Positions 33,672 to 43,229 of a stretch of 55,077 nucleotides of DNA are shown here, in pieces; the stretch's first letter is position 1; each line of letters opens with the position of its first letter. Location of the stretch: the NCBI GenBank assembly GCA_947453205.1, contig CANGFT010000024.1, positions 1 through 55,077 of the forward strand, in the 5' to 3' direction. Source of the DNA: Beijerinckiaceae bacterium. Its GTDB lineage: Bacteria; Pseudomonadota; Alphaproteobacteria; Rhizobiales; Beijerinckiaceae. The notes under the pieces are model-generated. The model saw nothing but the letters and a program-made list of their open reading frames with translations, did not search any database and was not told the origin of the DNA. The translations under genes and the position numbers were made by a program.

Positions 33672-35090
33672 CTAGGGGCCTGGGGCGAGCATGGCCTCGG
33701 GCCGCACGATGGCGTCGAAATCCTCGGGGCTGATGACGCCCTGCCCCAGCGCCTCCTCGCGGAGCGTCGTGCCATTGACATGCGCCGCCTTGGCGATCTG
33801 CGCCGCCCTGTCATAGCCGATGCGGGGAACGAGGGCGGTCACGAGCATCAGCGAACGATGCATCAGTTCGTCCATGCGCTTGCGGTCAGGCTCCAGCCCC
33901 TCGACGCAATGGAGGCGGAAACTCACGGCGGCGTCGGCCAGCAGCCGGACCGACTGCAGCATGCAGGCGGCGATCACCGGCTTGAACGCATTGAGTTCGA
34001 GATGGCCTTGCGAGCCAGCGAAGGCCAGCGTCGTCTGATTGCCGAAGACCCTTGCGCAGACCATGGCCATGGCCTCGGCCTGCGTGGGATTGACCTTGCC
34101 CGGCATGATGGAGGAGCCCGGCTCATTCTCGGGCAGGCGCAATTCGCCAAGGCCGCTGCGCGGCCCGCTGCCAAGCAGGCGAATGTCATTGGCGATCTTG
34201 GAAAGCCCTGCGGCGCAGGCCTCGAGCGCGCCATGGGCGAAAATGAGCGCGTCATGGCAGGCGATGGCCTCGAACTTGTTGGCGGCGGAGGTGAAAGGCA
34301 GCCCCGTCAACTCCGCCATGCGCGCCGCGAAGGTCTCCGCAAAGCCCACGCGGGTGTTGAGCCCTGTGCCGACCGCCGTGCCGCCCTGCGCCAGCGCGAA
34401 CAGATCCGGCAGGGTCTGGCGGATGCGCGCGGCGGCGAGGCTGACCTGTGCGCCATAGGCGGAGAATTCCTGCCCCAGAGTGATCGGCGTCGCGTCCTGC
34501 AAATGGGTTCGGCCGATCTTGATGATGTCGGCGAATTCCTGCGCGCGCGCCATCAAGGTCGATTGCAGCGCATCAAGCGCAGGCAGCAGCGCGCCATGAA
34601 TGGCGAGCGCGGAGGCGATATGCATGGCGGTGGGAAAGCAGTCGTTGGTGGATTGGCCCAGATTGACGTGGTCGTTGGGATGGACGGGCGCGCGCGCGCC
34701 GCGCATGGCGCCCATGAGCTCATTGGCCCGATTGGCCACGACCTCGTTGACGTTCATGTTGGTCTGCGTGCCCGAACCCGTCTGCCAGACGACGAGCGGA
34801 AAATGATCGTCGAAGCGCCCTTCCGCCACCTCCTGCGCGGCGGCGATGATGGCGTGGGCGCGCGGCGCATCGAGGACGCCGAGGGCTTGATTGACCTCGG
34901 CGGCGACACGTTTGACGAGCGCCAGCGCATGAATGACGCCAAGCGGCATGAGCTCGCCGCCAATGCGGAAATTGCGCCGGGCGCGCTCGGTCTGCGCGCC
35001 CCAGCAGCGATCCGCCGCGATCTCTATGGAGCCGAATGTGTCGGCCTCCGTCCGAACCGCCGTTCCGCTCACATCGCCCACGTCAATCAC
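33672..35090 (-). CDS. fumC: Fumarate hydratase class II
   Basis: 472 aa from GTG at 35088-35090, overlapping the end of ecfG by 8 bp. A GTG at 35072 is an alternative. The enzyme interconverts fumarate and malate in the TCA cycle. The superfamily signature [16 protein letters not shown], the substrate loop [21 protein letters not shown], and [14 protein letters not shown] with its catalytic site are intact. The class II enzyme is iron-free and tolerates oxidation, which fits its place directly downstream of the general-stress sigma gene ecfG. It may be partly transcribed from the nepR-ecfG promoter. Confidence 0.95.
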   Translation of the reverse strand: MIDVGDVSGTAVRTEADTFGSIEIAADRCWGAQTERARRNFRIGGELMPLGVIHALALVKRVAAEVNQALGVLDAPRAHAIIAAAQEVAEGRFDDHFPLVVWQTGSGTQTNMNVNEVVANRANELMGAMRGARAPVHPNDHVNLGQSTNDCFPTAMHIASALAIHGALLPALDALQSTLMARAQEFADIIKIGRTHLQDATPITLGQEFSAYGAQVSLAAARIRQTLPDLFALAQGGTAVGTGLNTRVGFAETFAARMAELTGLPFTSAANKFEAIACHDALIFAHGALEACAAGLSKIANDIRLLGSGPRSGLGELRLPENEPGSSIMPGKVNPTQAEAMAMVCARVFGNQTTLAFAGSQGHLELNAFKPVIAACMLQSVRLLADAAVSFRLHCVEGLEPDRKRMDELMHRSLMLVTALVPRIGYDRAAQIAKAAHVNGTTLREEALGQGVISPEDFDAIVRPEAMLAPGP

Positions 35091-35658
35091 TGCCGGTGCG
35101 CGAGAACCTCTGGCCCATGATGAGCGAGTCGATGCCCGACTGCCAGTCGGCGCCCGCCGCATAGTCGGAGCTCGAGACGATGGCGAGCAATTCCACGAGG
35201 CGGTTGCGCGCGCGGTTGACGCGGCTTTTCATCGTGCCGACCGCGCAATTGCAGACGCCCGCCGCCTCTTCGTAGGAGAGGCCGGAGGCGCCGATGAGGA
35301 TCAGCGCCTCGCGCTGGTCGGGGGGCAGTTTTTGCAGCGCCGTGCGGAAATCGAGAAAGTCCATATGCCCGGATTGCGCAGGCGCCGTGGCCAGACGCGC
35401 GGCTATGGCGCCATCGGAATCGGCCACTTCGCGCCGACGCTTGCGGTATTCGGAATAATAGATGTTGCGCAGGATCGTGAAGAGCCATGCGGCGAGGTTG
35501 GTGCCTTCCGAGAAGCTCGACAGATTGCTCCAGGCTTTCACCAACGTCTCCTGAACAAGATCGTCCGCCCGATCAGGATTGCCGCACAGCGACACCGCGA
35601 AGGCGCGCAGGTTGGGAATCGTCCCGATGAGATCCGCCCTGAGTTGCTGGCTGACCAT
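35083..35658 (-). CDS. ecfG: General stress response sigma factor EcfG
   Basis: 191 aa ECF sigma factor of group ECF15. Region 2 is [61 protein letters not shown]. Region 4 is [47 protein letters not shown]. It directs polymerase to GGAAC-N16-CGTT promoters and is held by NepR until PhyR is phosphorylated. It follows nepR by 17 bp, with phyR divergent beyond it: the canonical locus. Five matching promoters can be read within 2.2 kb. Confidence 0.97.
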   Translation of the reverse strand: MVSQQLRADLIGTIPNLRAFAVSLCGNPDRADDLVQETLVKAWSNLSSFSEGTNLAAWLFTILRNIYYSEYRKRRREVADSDGAIAARLATAPAQSGHMDFLDFRTALQKLPPDQREALILIGASGLSYEEAAGVCNCAVGTMKSRVNRARNRLVELLAIVSSSDYAAGADWQSGIDSLIMGQRFSRTGSD

Positions 35659-35675
35659 TGTTACGCATCCTCGTT

Positions 35676-35981
35676 TTACGCTTCTTCATTCCCAGACGAT
35701 TCATCATCGAGCTGGTTGAGAAGATCGAGAAACCGGTCCGGAATCGGCTGGTTCAACACGTCGTCATATATAGCCTTGAGATGGCGTCCGATGTGTTCAT
35801 CAATCGGGACATTTGGAGGATCATTGGATGTAGGCGGACGCATGCGGGTCTTCGCCGCATCAAGATTGATGACCTGCGCCATGGCGTTGGCCTGCGCGGC
35901 GTCCGACCTCTCGTCGGGCGCATCGGATCCAAATTCATCCGAAGCTTCCGGCGGCTTCTTTTTCGTCATTCGCTCGTCCAT
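35676..35981 (-). CDS. nepR: Anti-sigma factor NepR
   Basis: 101 aa. The conserved core is IGRHLKAIYDDVLNQPIPDRFLDLLNQLD, two helices that grip EcfG and are taken over by phosphorylated PhyR. The N-terminus is long and polar, as usual. ATG at 35979-35981 behind GGAGGG; an ATG four codons later is possible. First gene of nepR-ecfG(-fumC), read from a GGAAC promoter at 36063-36087. Confidence 0.95.
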   Translation of the reverse strand: MDERMTKKKPPEASDEFGSDAPDERSDAAQANAMAQVINLDAAKTRMRPPTSNDPPNVPIDEHIGRHLKAIYDDVLNQPIPDRFLDLLNQLDDESSGNEEA

Positions 35982-36062
35982 TTCGCCCTCCAGACCGCGT
36001 CTCTTTCCTGCGAAGCCTCGTCCGCTGGAAACAACATATGTCGCGGCTTACCCACGGTCATC

Positions 36063-36087
36063 AACGCATGTCGATGAAAAGAGTTCC
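36063..36087 (-). promoter_or_regulatory. EcfG promoter of nepR-ecfG
   Basis: On the minus strand GGAAC (36087-36083), 16 bp, CGTT (36066-36063): an exact match to the EcfG consensus. The nepR ATG is about 75 bp downstream of the expected start point. Its -35 box is only 9 bp from the -35 box of the divergent phyR promoter. Confidence 0.88.
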
Positions 36088-36096
36088 ACCGCAGAC

Positions 36097-36121
36097 GGAA
36101 CTTTCCGCCGCTTCGAACGTT
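36097..36121 (+). promoter_or_regulatory. EcfG promoter of phyR
   Basis: GGAAC (36097-36101), 16 bp, CGTT (36118-36121). The phyR ATG at 36165 then has a leader of about 35 nt, which supports that start. Together with the opposing promoter the -35 boxes form GTTCC-N9-GGAAC. Confidence 0.9.
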
Positions 36122-36164
36122 GAGTCACAAGCTCAGCGGCGCAATGGCAGGGGACCATATCGAC

Positions 36165-36983
36165 ATGTCCGTATCTCAGGAAATTTCCGCACATATTCCC
36201 TACCTTCGCCGTTTCGGCCGCGCCCTTTCGGGAAGCCAGGGCGGCGGCGACGCCTATGTTCTGGCGACCCTTGAAGCCATCGTCGCCGACCCCGAAGGCT
36301 TTCGGGCGGGCGGCGAGACGCGCGCGGCGCTCTACCGCACCTTCCTCACGCTCTGGGGATCCATGCCCGTCAACGAACATGTCGACCCGAACATCCTCTC
36401 GCCCGACGAACGCGGCGCGCGGCGCAATCTCGACGCCATTCCGCTGCGCCCGCGCATCGCCTTCCTGCTGGCCTCGCTCGAAGGCTTCGACACGGACCAG
36501 GTCGCCTCCATTCTTGGCGTGAGCCCGAAGGACGCCGCCAGTCTGATCGATCAGGCGGGCAAGGAGATCGCCCATCAGATCCGCACCGATGTGCTCATCA
36601 TCGAGGACGAACCCTTCATCGCCCTCGACATACAGACGCTGGTCGAAGATCTGGGCCATCGTGTGGTCGGGGTGGCGCGCACGCACAAGGAAGCCCTGGC
36701 GGCCGTGCATGTCCACAAACCCGGCCTCATTCTCGCCGACATTCAGCTCGCCGATGGAAGCTCGGGGCTCGAAGCGGTGAACCAGATCCTTGGCGAATTT
36801 CAGGCGCCGGTGATCTTCATCACCGCCTATCCCGAACGGTTCTTGACGGGGCGCCCGCCCGAGCCCGCCTTCCTCATCACCAAACCATTCGGCGTGGACG
36901 CCTTGAAGGCGGTGATCAGTCAGGCGCTGTTCTTCGACCGCCGCTCCCAGCGGCGCAATGGCCGCGAGACCGTGAAGGCCTGA
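36165..36983 (+). CDS. phyR: Response regulator PhyR (anti-anti-sigma factor)
   Basis: 272 aa from the ATG at 36165 (MSVSQEISAHIPYLRRFGRALSGSQ). Earlier starts would overlap the promoter. The N-terminal sigma-like domain (about 1-135) mimics EcfG and binds NepR. The C-terminal receiver has E147/D148, phospho-acceptor D192 in LILADIQLADGSSG, T220 and K240, with the FITAYPERFLTG sequence of the FATGUY receiver group. Phosphorylation opens the protein so that NepR is released from EcfG. It is divergent from nepR-ecfG. No histidine kinase gene is at this locus. Confidence 0.97.
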   Translation: MSVSQEISAHIPYLRRFGRALSGSQGGGDAYVLATLEAIVADPEGFRAGGETRAALYRTFLTLWGSMPVNEHVDPNILSPDERGARRNLDAIPLRPRIAFLLASLEGFDTDQVASILGVSPKDAASLIDQAGKEIAHQIRTDVLIIEDEPFIALDIQTLVEDLGHRVVGVARTHKEALAAVHVHKPGLILADIQLADGSSGLEAVNQILGEFQAPVIFITAYPERFLTGRPPEPAFLITKPFGVDALKAVISQALFFDRRSQRRNGRETVKA

Positions 36984-36990
36984 AGGAAGA

Positions 36991-37020
36991 ACCCGCGCTG
37001 GCGGGGGAGCCAACGCGGGT
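36991..37020 (+). terminator. Hairpin after phyR
   Basis: ACCCGCG / CGCGGGT stem (36991-36997, 37014-37020) with an inner TGG/CCA pairing, 7 bp after the phyR stop. There is no long T-run, so it may stabilise or only partly terminate the transcript. Confidence 0.6.
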
Positions 37021-37107
37021 CCATCTGCACGCCGGATGGGTGGGAGGGGATCGAATATCCGACGCGCCATGGAGAATGCTCGGCCCTCCCATGGGTTCCC
37101 CGAGGGC

Positions 37108-37368
37108 TCAATAGCGCTGGCAGACCCGGCCATAATAGGGATCCCACCAGCAGCGCAGTGGCGAGGCCGCAGCGCCGACCACAGCCCCGGTCGCGGCGCC
37201 TATGGCGGCCCCTGCAAGCGCGCCGCCGGGCTGGCCCGTCGCGGCCCCGCCAATCACGGCGCCCGTCACGCCGCCCACCGCCGCGCCAGTGAAGACGCTG
37301 TCGCTGCGGGTCGGCCCGCAGCCCGCCAATGCGAGGGCCATGCCTCCAACCAGGATCACTTTCTTCAT
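37108..37368 (-). CDS. Small glycine-zipper lipoprotein
   Basis: 86 aa. MKKVILVGGMALALAGCGP is a lipoprotein signal with lipobox LAGC. It is followed by a glycine-zipper segment (FTGAAVGGVTGAVIGGAATGQPGGALAGAAIGAATGAVVGAAA) able to insert into or span a membrane, and the tail CWWDPYYGRVCQRY. It is probably an outer-membrane or periplasmic stress lipoprotein. An EcfG promoter lies at 37410-37434 with a leader of about 35 nt, so it belongs to the general stress regulon. Ribosome site AAGGAGC. Confidence 0.85.
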   Translation of the reverse strand: MKKVILVGGMALALAGCGPTRSDSVFTGAAVGGVTGAVIGGAATGQPGGALAGAAIGAATGAVVGAAASPLRCWWDPYYGRVCQRY

Positions 37369-37409
37369 GCGCTTGCTCCTTTACGCGCGCACCGCCGCGC
37401 TTGAGGAGA

Positions 37410-37434
37410 AACGCTGCCATTTCCAGCGGGTTCC
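37410..37434 (-). promoter_or_regulatory. EcfG promoter of the glycine-zipper lipoprotein
   Basis: On the minus strand GGAAC (37434-37430), 16 bp, CGTT (37413-37410), 42 bp before the ATG. Confidence 0.87.
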
Positions 37435-37486
37435 CGTGGGGATCGGCACATATGTCGGGGGCGGCGCGCTTTTGGGGAGCGTGAGG

Positions 37487-37511
37487 GGAACCACAGCGCC
37501 AAGGCCGCGTT
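37487..37511 (+). promoter_or_regulatory. EcfG promoter of the first KGG-repeat gene
   Basis: GGAAC (37487-37491), 16 bp, CGTT (37508-37511), 41 bp before the ATG at 37553. Confidence 0.88.
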
Positions 37512-37552
37512 CAGGTCAGGTGTGGACCGCAGCTTTGGACAGGAGATCAGCC

Positions 37553-37840
37553 ATGCCAACCTCGACACGCGGCTTTGCTTCCATGGATCCGGAAAAGCAA
37601 CGCGCCATCGCCCGCAAGGGCGGCGAAAGCGTACCCAATGAGAAGCGCAGCTTCTCCCAGAACCCGGCCCTGGCGGCGGCCGCAGGCCGCAAGGGCGGTC
37701 AGAGCGTCAGCCCCTCCAAGCGCAGCTTCTCGCAGAACCACGAACTCGCCTCCATGGCGGGACGCAAGGGAGGCCACGCCTCCCACGGCGGCGCCCGCAA
37801 GAAGAGCGAAGCGCAGGGGGAGAAGCCTGCGGAGGATTAG
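37553..37840 (+). CDS. KGG-repeat stress protein (con-10/GsiB-like), copy 1
   Basis: 95 aa, ATG behind AGGAG. It is built of repeats of about 20 residues centred on KGG: QRAIARKGGESVPNEKRSFSQNPALAAAAGRKGGQSVSPSKRSFSQNHELASMAGRKGGHASHGG. These hydrophilic, probably disordered proteins are related to conidiation protein con-10 and the general stress protein GsiB, and are thought to protect cells in desiccation or osmotic stress. Three KGG units are seen. It is read from its own EcfG promoter and converges with a second KGG gene across a shared terminator. Confidence 0.9.
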   Translation: MPTSTRGFASMDPEKQRAIARKGGESVPNEKRSFSQNPALAAAAGRKGGQSVSPSKRSFSQNHELASMAGRKGGHASHGGARKKSEAQGEKPAED

Positions 37841-37855
37841 ACGTCACGCAACAAA

Positions 37856-37882
37856 ACGGGGCTGGCCGACAGGCCGCCCCGT
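37856..37882. terminator. Bidirectional terminator between the two KGG genes
   Basis: ACGGGGC / GCCCCGT (37856-37862, 37876-37882) with inner GGCC/GGCC pairing. A-rich sequence lies on the left and T-rich on the right, so it can serve both converging genes. Confidence 0.75.
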
Positions 37883-37905
37883 ATTTCAGACCGCCTCAGG
37901 AACGT

Positions 37906-38118
37906 TCAGCCTCCGCCTTGCGGCGCAGTGCGGCGGCGCCCGTGGGAGGAATGCCCGCCCTTGCGGCCTGCTTCCGAGGCAAGCTGATGGTTCTGCGAGA
38001 AGCTGCGCTTCTCATTGGGAACGCTGCGGCCGCCCTTGCGAGCGATCTCACGCTGCTTGTCAGGATCCATCGACGCAAAGCCGCGCGTGGAGCTCGAGCC
38101 CTTGCCTGCCTGCTGCAT
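37906..38118 (-). CDS. KGG-repeat stress protein, copy 2
   Basis: 70 aa from the ATG at 38116-38118 (MQQAGKGSSSTRGFASMDPDKQ). AGGAG lies 7 bp upstream; an ATG two codons earlier is possible. Two KGG units are visible: KQREIARKGGRSVPNEKRSFSQNHQLASEAGRKGGHSSHGRRR. It shares TRGFASMDP(E/D)KQR and PNEKRSFSQN with copy 1, so the pair arose by duplication and inversion. It is read from an EcfG promoter at 38161-38185. Confidence 0.87.
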   Translation of the reverse strand: MQQAGKGSSSTRGFASMDPDKQREIARKGGRSVPNEKRSFSQNHQLASEAGRKGGHSSHGRRRTAPQGGG

Positions 38119-38160
38119 ACCCATCTCCTGCCGATCTCCCGCCTGGCCCCCAAGCCAGTT

Positions 38161-38185
38161 AACCTCCTTGTTTTTGAATGGTTCC
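38161..38185 (-). promoter_or_regulatory. EcfG promoter of the second KGG-repeat gene
   Basis: On the minus strand GGAAC (38185-38181), 16 bp, GGTT (38164-38161), 43 bp before the ATG. The C-to-G change in the first base of the -10 element is tolerated in known EcfG promoters. Confidence 0.8.
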
Positions 38186-38277
38186 GTTGGGGCGCCCCGG
38201 CCTGTGCGGCAGACGCTGCGGGGGGCTTTGCAGAGGCGGGCCATGGGTTATGCTGAGGACGGATGGAGGGCTTGGAC

Positions 38278-38608
38278 ATGCGCAAGACATCGGCGGTTCA
38301 ATTTGCGGCGACGCTCAGTTTGGCGTTGGGGTGCCTCGCGCCCCTGCCCGCCCTGGCCGACGCCATCGACGGGGCCTGGTGCAGCCCCGAGGGCAAGCAT
38401 CTCAACATCAAGGGGCGCAGCATCACGACCCCCGGCGGGGCGACGCTCGAAGGCGACTACAGCCGCCACGCCTTCTCCTATGTGGCGCCGGCCTCCGAGC
38501 CCGGCGGCGGCGACACGATCTACATGCGCATCGTGAACGACACGACCATGCTGGTGCAGCAGGGCACGCCCGTCGCGCAGCCCATCACATGGAAGCGTTG
38601 CGAGACGG

Positions 38609-38616
<8 letters not shown>
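38278..38616 (+). CDS. Small secreted hypothetical protein
   Basis: 112 aa from the ATG at 38278 behind GGAGGG. MRKTSAVQFAATLSLALGCLAPLPALADA is a cleavable signal peptide. The short mature part (IDGAWCSPEGKHLNIKGRSITTPGG...WKRCETVS) has two cysteines at its ends that may form a disulphide, and looks like a small beta-rich periplasmic domain. I do not recognise a named family. Its 3' end overlaps the end of the converging cysG gene by 8 bp. Confidence 0.8.
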
Positions 38617-40030
<1,414 letters not shown>

Positions 40031-40042
40031 GGTGAAACGTCT

Positions 40043-41608
40043 CTAGGGCTGGGGACAGGCCGCCCCTGCGGGAGGAATGAGGCCGAGTTCGGCCGTCATG
40101 TTGGTGCGGCCGACCGGCGGCGCCGTGCGCAGCCGGACGGTCTGACGGGCCTCGCAAAGACGGGGGAAGCCTTCAAAAACGTTGCTCACGTCAGGCGTGT
40201 AGACGGCGACGGCGCCGCTTGCCTCGCACTGGGCGGGCAGTTTGCCGACATCGGCCTCGACGATGAGCGGACGACCCGGCAGCCACAGGATGCCGGAGGG
40301 GCCGATCTTCCGCTCGCCGATGAGGATGCAGCGCAGGGGCTGATCGCTGGCCTTGCGCCACAGGGCGAGCGTCTCGCCCGCCAGCCGCCGTGTGTCGATC
40401 GAATAGGCCGCGAGCGGCTTGCCGATCATGCTGGCGATGATGAGATAGAGCGCGAGGCCCAGGAAGATCACGCCAGAACCGACCATGGCCATGCGCGCGC
40501 TCGTCCCCACGCTCTGGCCCTGCCCGTATTCGCCTGCGGGAAAGAGGATCGCGAGGCCCATGGCGACCGTGCCCGCCAGAGGCAGAACCCAGAGGGGCTT
40601 GATGACCTGAACGGTCACGACCGAGCCGAGGATCAGGATCGCGAGCGGGGCGAAGCAGAGGCAGAGGGCGATGGCGCGGTGGTCGGCGGCTCTGGCCAGC
40701 GCATCCTCGGCGCGCCGCCGCTGCGTGGCGAAGAGCAGGATCGCGGGCGCGACGAAAAGCGTGAAGCAGCCGACGATCAGATTGACGCCGCTGACGTTAA
40801 GCAAGGCGAGGCTGTTGATCTTCTGCGCCCCCAGCGCCCGCGACACGCTCGCCCAGCCATGGGTGTAGAGCCACCAGACATGGGGCGCGAGAATGGCGAG
40901 GAAGATTACCCCGGACACATAGCTCGCGGGATGATGGAAGGCCGAGCGGAAGCGCGGCGTCACGACGGCGATGATGAGCAGGGTGGCCAGGGCGAACAGC
41001 AGCTCATATTTGGTGAGCATGCCAAGGCCCGCCACCACGCCCAGAATGATGGCGTCGGACCAGTTGCGCTCTTCAAGATATTGCAGGCCGTAATAGATGG
41101 TCGCGGCCCAGAAGGGCGCGAGCGCCAGATTGTGGTTGATCTGGATGGCGTAGATGGTCGAGGCGGGGCTCAGCGCGAAAAGCAGGACGGCGAAGGCCGC
41201 GGTCTCGCGGGAGGCGAAGAGCCGCACGGTCCGCCAGATGAAAAAGGAGGCCACGGCGACGCAGGCCTGCGCCAGCAGCATCAGGGCGAAGATGGACGGC
41301 AGGCCCGTGCGCAGGGCGAGGTCCATGAGCCAGGTGATGAGCGGGGGGTGCTTGGAATAGGCGAGCGCCCATTCGCGCCCCCAATAGGCCGCCTCGAGCG
41401 TATCGGTATGCAGATTGCCGAACAGAAGCGCCGGCCCGACCGACCAGAGCGCCGCCTGGAACAAAATCGCGGCCGCAAGGGGATGCGCGCCGAAGATGCG
41501 TTCGCGCCCGGGTGCGCCGAGGATGAGAGGATCCTGGCTCACCAGCGGCGCCTCGGGGCCTCGACAGGGCGGGCGACACATGTTTGACGCTGCGACATCC
41601 AACCCCAT
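40043..41608 (-). CDS. GT39-type membrane glycosyltransferase (ArnT/PMT-like)
   Basis: About 521 aa from the ATG at 41606-41608. ATG at 41581 and GTG at 41542 are alternatives, and none has a strong ribosome site. About ten hydrophobic segments follow the first periplasmic loop (LHTDTLEAAYWGREWALAYSKHPPLITWLMDLALR), where the acidic and HPP residues of the polyprenyl-phosphate sugar transferases lie. A soluble C-terminal domain of about 120 residues contains cysteines. It probably modifies a lipid A, glycan or protein acceptor at the outer face of the inner membrane. It precedes cysG, but a functional link is not apparent. Confidence 0.83.
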   Translation of the reverse strand: MGLDVAASNMCRPPCRGPEAPLVSQDPLILGAPGRERIFGAHPLAAAILFQAALWSVGPALLFGNLHTDTLEAAYWGREWALAYSKHPPLITWLMDLALRTGLPSIFALMLLAQACVAVASFFIWRTVRLFASRETAAFAVLLFALSPASTIYAIQINHNLALAPFWAATIYYGLQYLEERNWSDAIILGVVAGLGMLTKYELLFALATLLIIAVVTPRFRSAFHHPASYVSGVIFLAILAPHVWWLYTHGWASVSRALGAQKINSLALLNVSGVNLIVGCFTLFVAPAILLFATQRRRAEDALARAADHRAIALCLCFAPLAILILGSVVTVQVIKPLWVLPLAGTVAMGLAILFPAGEYGQGQSVGTSARMAMVGSGVIFLGLALYLIIASMIGKPLAAYSIDTRRLAGETLALWRKASDQPLRCILIGERKIGPSGILWLPGRPLIVEADVGKLPAQCEASGAVAVYTPDVSNVFEGFPRLCEARQTVRLRTAPPVGRTNMTAELGLIPPAGAACPQP

Positions 41609-41950
41609 CCAGAAGCGATCAACCGGGGCGGCCGCGCCGCCGCCCGAATGTCCATAACGCGCGCGTCCGACAGTCGCAACATGGATCGGGGCGGGCAGGC
41701 GGGCGAGGCTCGCAAAAGGTCTGAGCCCGCCCTCTCACTGCATAAGAGCCGGTCACAAAACTGCGTGTTCTAAACAATTCGTCTAATGGCGATTCGCCCT
41801 GAGGCGACAGGTCGGCGGCGTCAGGCCGAGGCGGCCGGGCGGAAATTCAGGAAATCCGAATTCGCTTGACTTCGTATGTGCCTCGGAGATGGATTAGTCT
41901 CTGGCGCAGCCTGAAAGGCGCGTCCGTCACAAAAGTCCGGGGAGTTGATA
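41609..41950. other. Intergenic region upstream of livK
   Basis: These 342 bp between the divergent GT39-type and livK genes should hold both promoters. TTGACT at 41866-41871 could be a -35 box for livK, but no good -10 follows at the right distance. No small gene or RNA is supported. Confidence 0.5.
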
Positions 41951-43150
41951 GTGAAGCGCACTCTTTTCGCCTTCGCCATTCTGGCGAGCACGGCCCTCAC
42001 CAGCGCGGCCTATGCCGCAGACACGATCAAAGTCGGCCTCAGCGGCCCATTCACAGGCGGGTCCTCCTCCATGGGGGTCAGCATGCGCGACGGCGTCAAG
42101 CTCGCTGTCGCGGAAATCAACAAGGCTGGCGGCGTTCTTGGAAAACAGCTTCAGCTTGTCGAGCGCGATGACGAAGCCAAGAACGAAGTCGGCGTGCAGA
42201 TCGCCCAGGAGCTCATCAACAAGGAGCAGGTGGTCGCCACCCTCGGCTTCATCAACACCGGCGTCGGTCAGGCGGCGCAGCGCTTCTATCAGGAAGCGGA
42301 GATCCCCGTCCTGAACAATGTGGCCACCGGCTCGATCCTGACCAAGCAGTGGCCCGACGCCAAGGCCAACTATGTCTTCCGCAATGCGGCGAACGACACG
42401 ATCCAGAGCGCCATGATCGCTGACGAGGCGGTGAACCGTCAGGGCTTCAAGAAGCCCGCGATTCTGGCGGACTCCACCAACTATGGCCAGCTCGGGCAGA
42501 AGGATCTCACCGAGGCCCTCGCCAAGATGAACCTCAAGCCGGTCGCCACCGAGAAGTTCAACATCGGCGACACCGACATGACCGCGCAGGTGCTGAAGGC
42601 CAAGGAGGCCGGGGCCGACGTGATCCTGACCTACGCCATCGGGCCGGAGCTGGCGCAGATCGCCAACGCCATGGCGAAGCTTGGCTGGAAAGTGCCGATG
42701 ATCGGCTCCTGGACCCTGTCCATGGCCAGCTTCATCGACACGGCTGGCCCCAATGGCGACGGCGCCATGATGCCCCAGACCTTCATCGAGGCGCCCACGA
42801 CGCCCAAGCGCAAGGAGTTCATCGAGGCCTATCGCAAGGCCTATGGCGGGGACCGCATGCCCTCGCCCGTGTCCGCCGCGCAGGGCTATGACTCGGCCTA
42901 TCTCCTCGCCGCCGCCATCACCCAGGCGAAATCGACCGACGGCAAGAAGATCAAGGACGCGCTGGAGAATCTCCAGACCAAGGTGGAAGGCGTCGTGACC
43001 ATCTACGACAAGCCCTTCTCGGCGGCGGACCATGAGGCGATCAGCCCCAACATCCCGGTCTTCGGGCTCGTGAAGGGCGGACGCGTGGTGCCCGCTCACC
43101 CCGAGGACATCGCCGGCGACAAGGCCGTTCGGATCAAGCCCAAGTCCTGA
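41951..43150 (+). CDS. livK: Branched-chain amino acid-type ABC transporter, substrate-binding protein
   Basis: 399 aa from GTG at 41951 behind GGGGAG. MKRTLFAFAILASTALTSAAYAA is a signal peptide. The mature part (DTIKVGLSGPFTGGSSSMGVSMRDGVKLAVAEINKAGGVLGKQLQLVERDDEAKNEVGVQIAQELI) is a type I periplasmic binding protein of the Leu/Ile/Val class. Members also bind amides, urea or aromatic acids, so the ligand is not certain. It is the first gene of livK-livH-livMG-livF and is followed by a stable hairpin, which should raise its expression over the permeases. Confidence 0.94.
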   Translation: MKRTLFAFAILASTALTSAAYAADTIKVGLSGPFTGGSSSMGVSMRDGVKLAVAEINKAGGVLGKQLQLVERDDEAKNEVGVQIAQELINKEQVVATLGFINTGVGQAAQRFYQEAEIPVLNNVATGSILTKQWPDAKANYVFRNAANDTIQSAMIADEAVNRQGFKKPAILADSTNYGQLGQKDLTEALAKMNLKPVATEKFNIGDTDMTAQVLKAKEAGADVILTYAIGPELAQIANAMAKLGWKVPMIGSWTLSMASFIDTAGPNGDGAMMPQTFIEAPTTPKRKEFIEAYRKAYGGDRMPSPVSAAQGYDSAYLLAAAITQAKSTDGKKIKDALENLQTKVEGVVTIYDKPFSAADHEAISPNIPVFGLVKGGRVVPAHPEDIAGDKAVRIKPKS

Positions 43151-43166
43151 TCCCTGACGCAAGACC

Positions 43167-43203
43167 GAAAGCCTCCCCTGCGGCTCGTCCGGGGGAGGCT
43201 TTC
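43167..43203 (+). terminator. Hairpin between livK and livH (partial terminator)
   Basis: Perfect 12-bp stem GAAAGCCTCCCC / GGGGAGGCTTTC with a 13-nt loop, 16 bp after livK. The T-run is short, so it probably protects the livK message and lets some transcription pass to livH. Confidence 0.75.
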
Positions 43204-43229
43204 ACCTATGGCGCAACAGGAAACGCCCG

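Noticed and set aside
41866-41894. Sigma70 promoter for livK (TTGACT ... ATGGAT)
   Set aside because: The -35 is good but the -10 matches poorly, so it is only mentioned in the intergenic entry.
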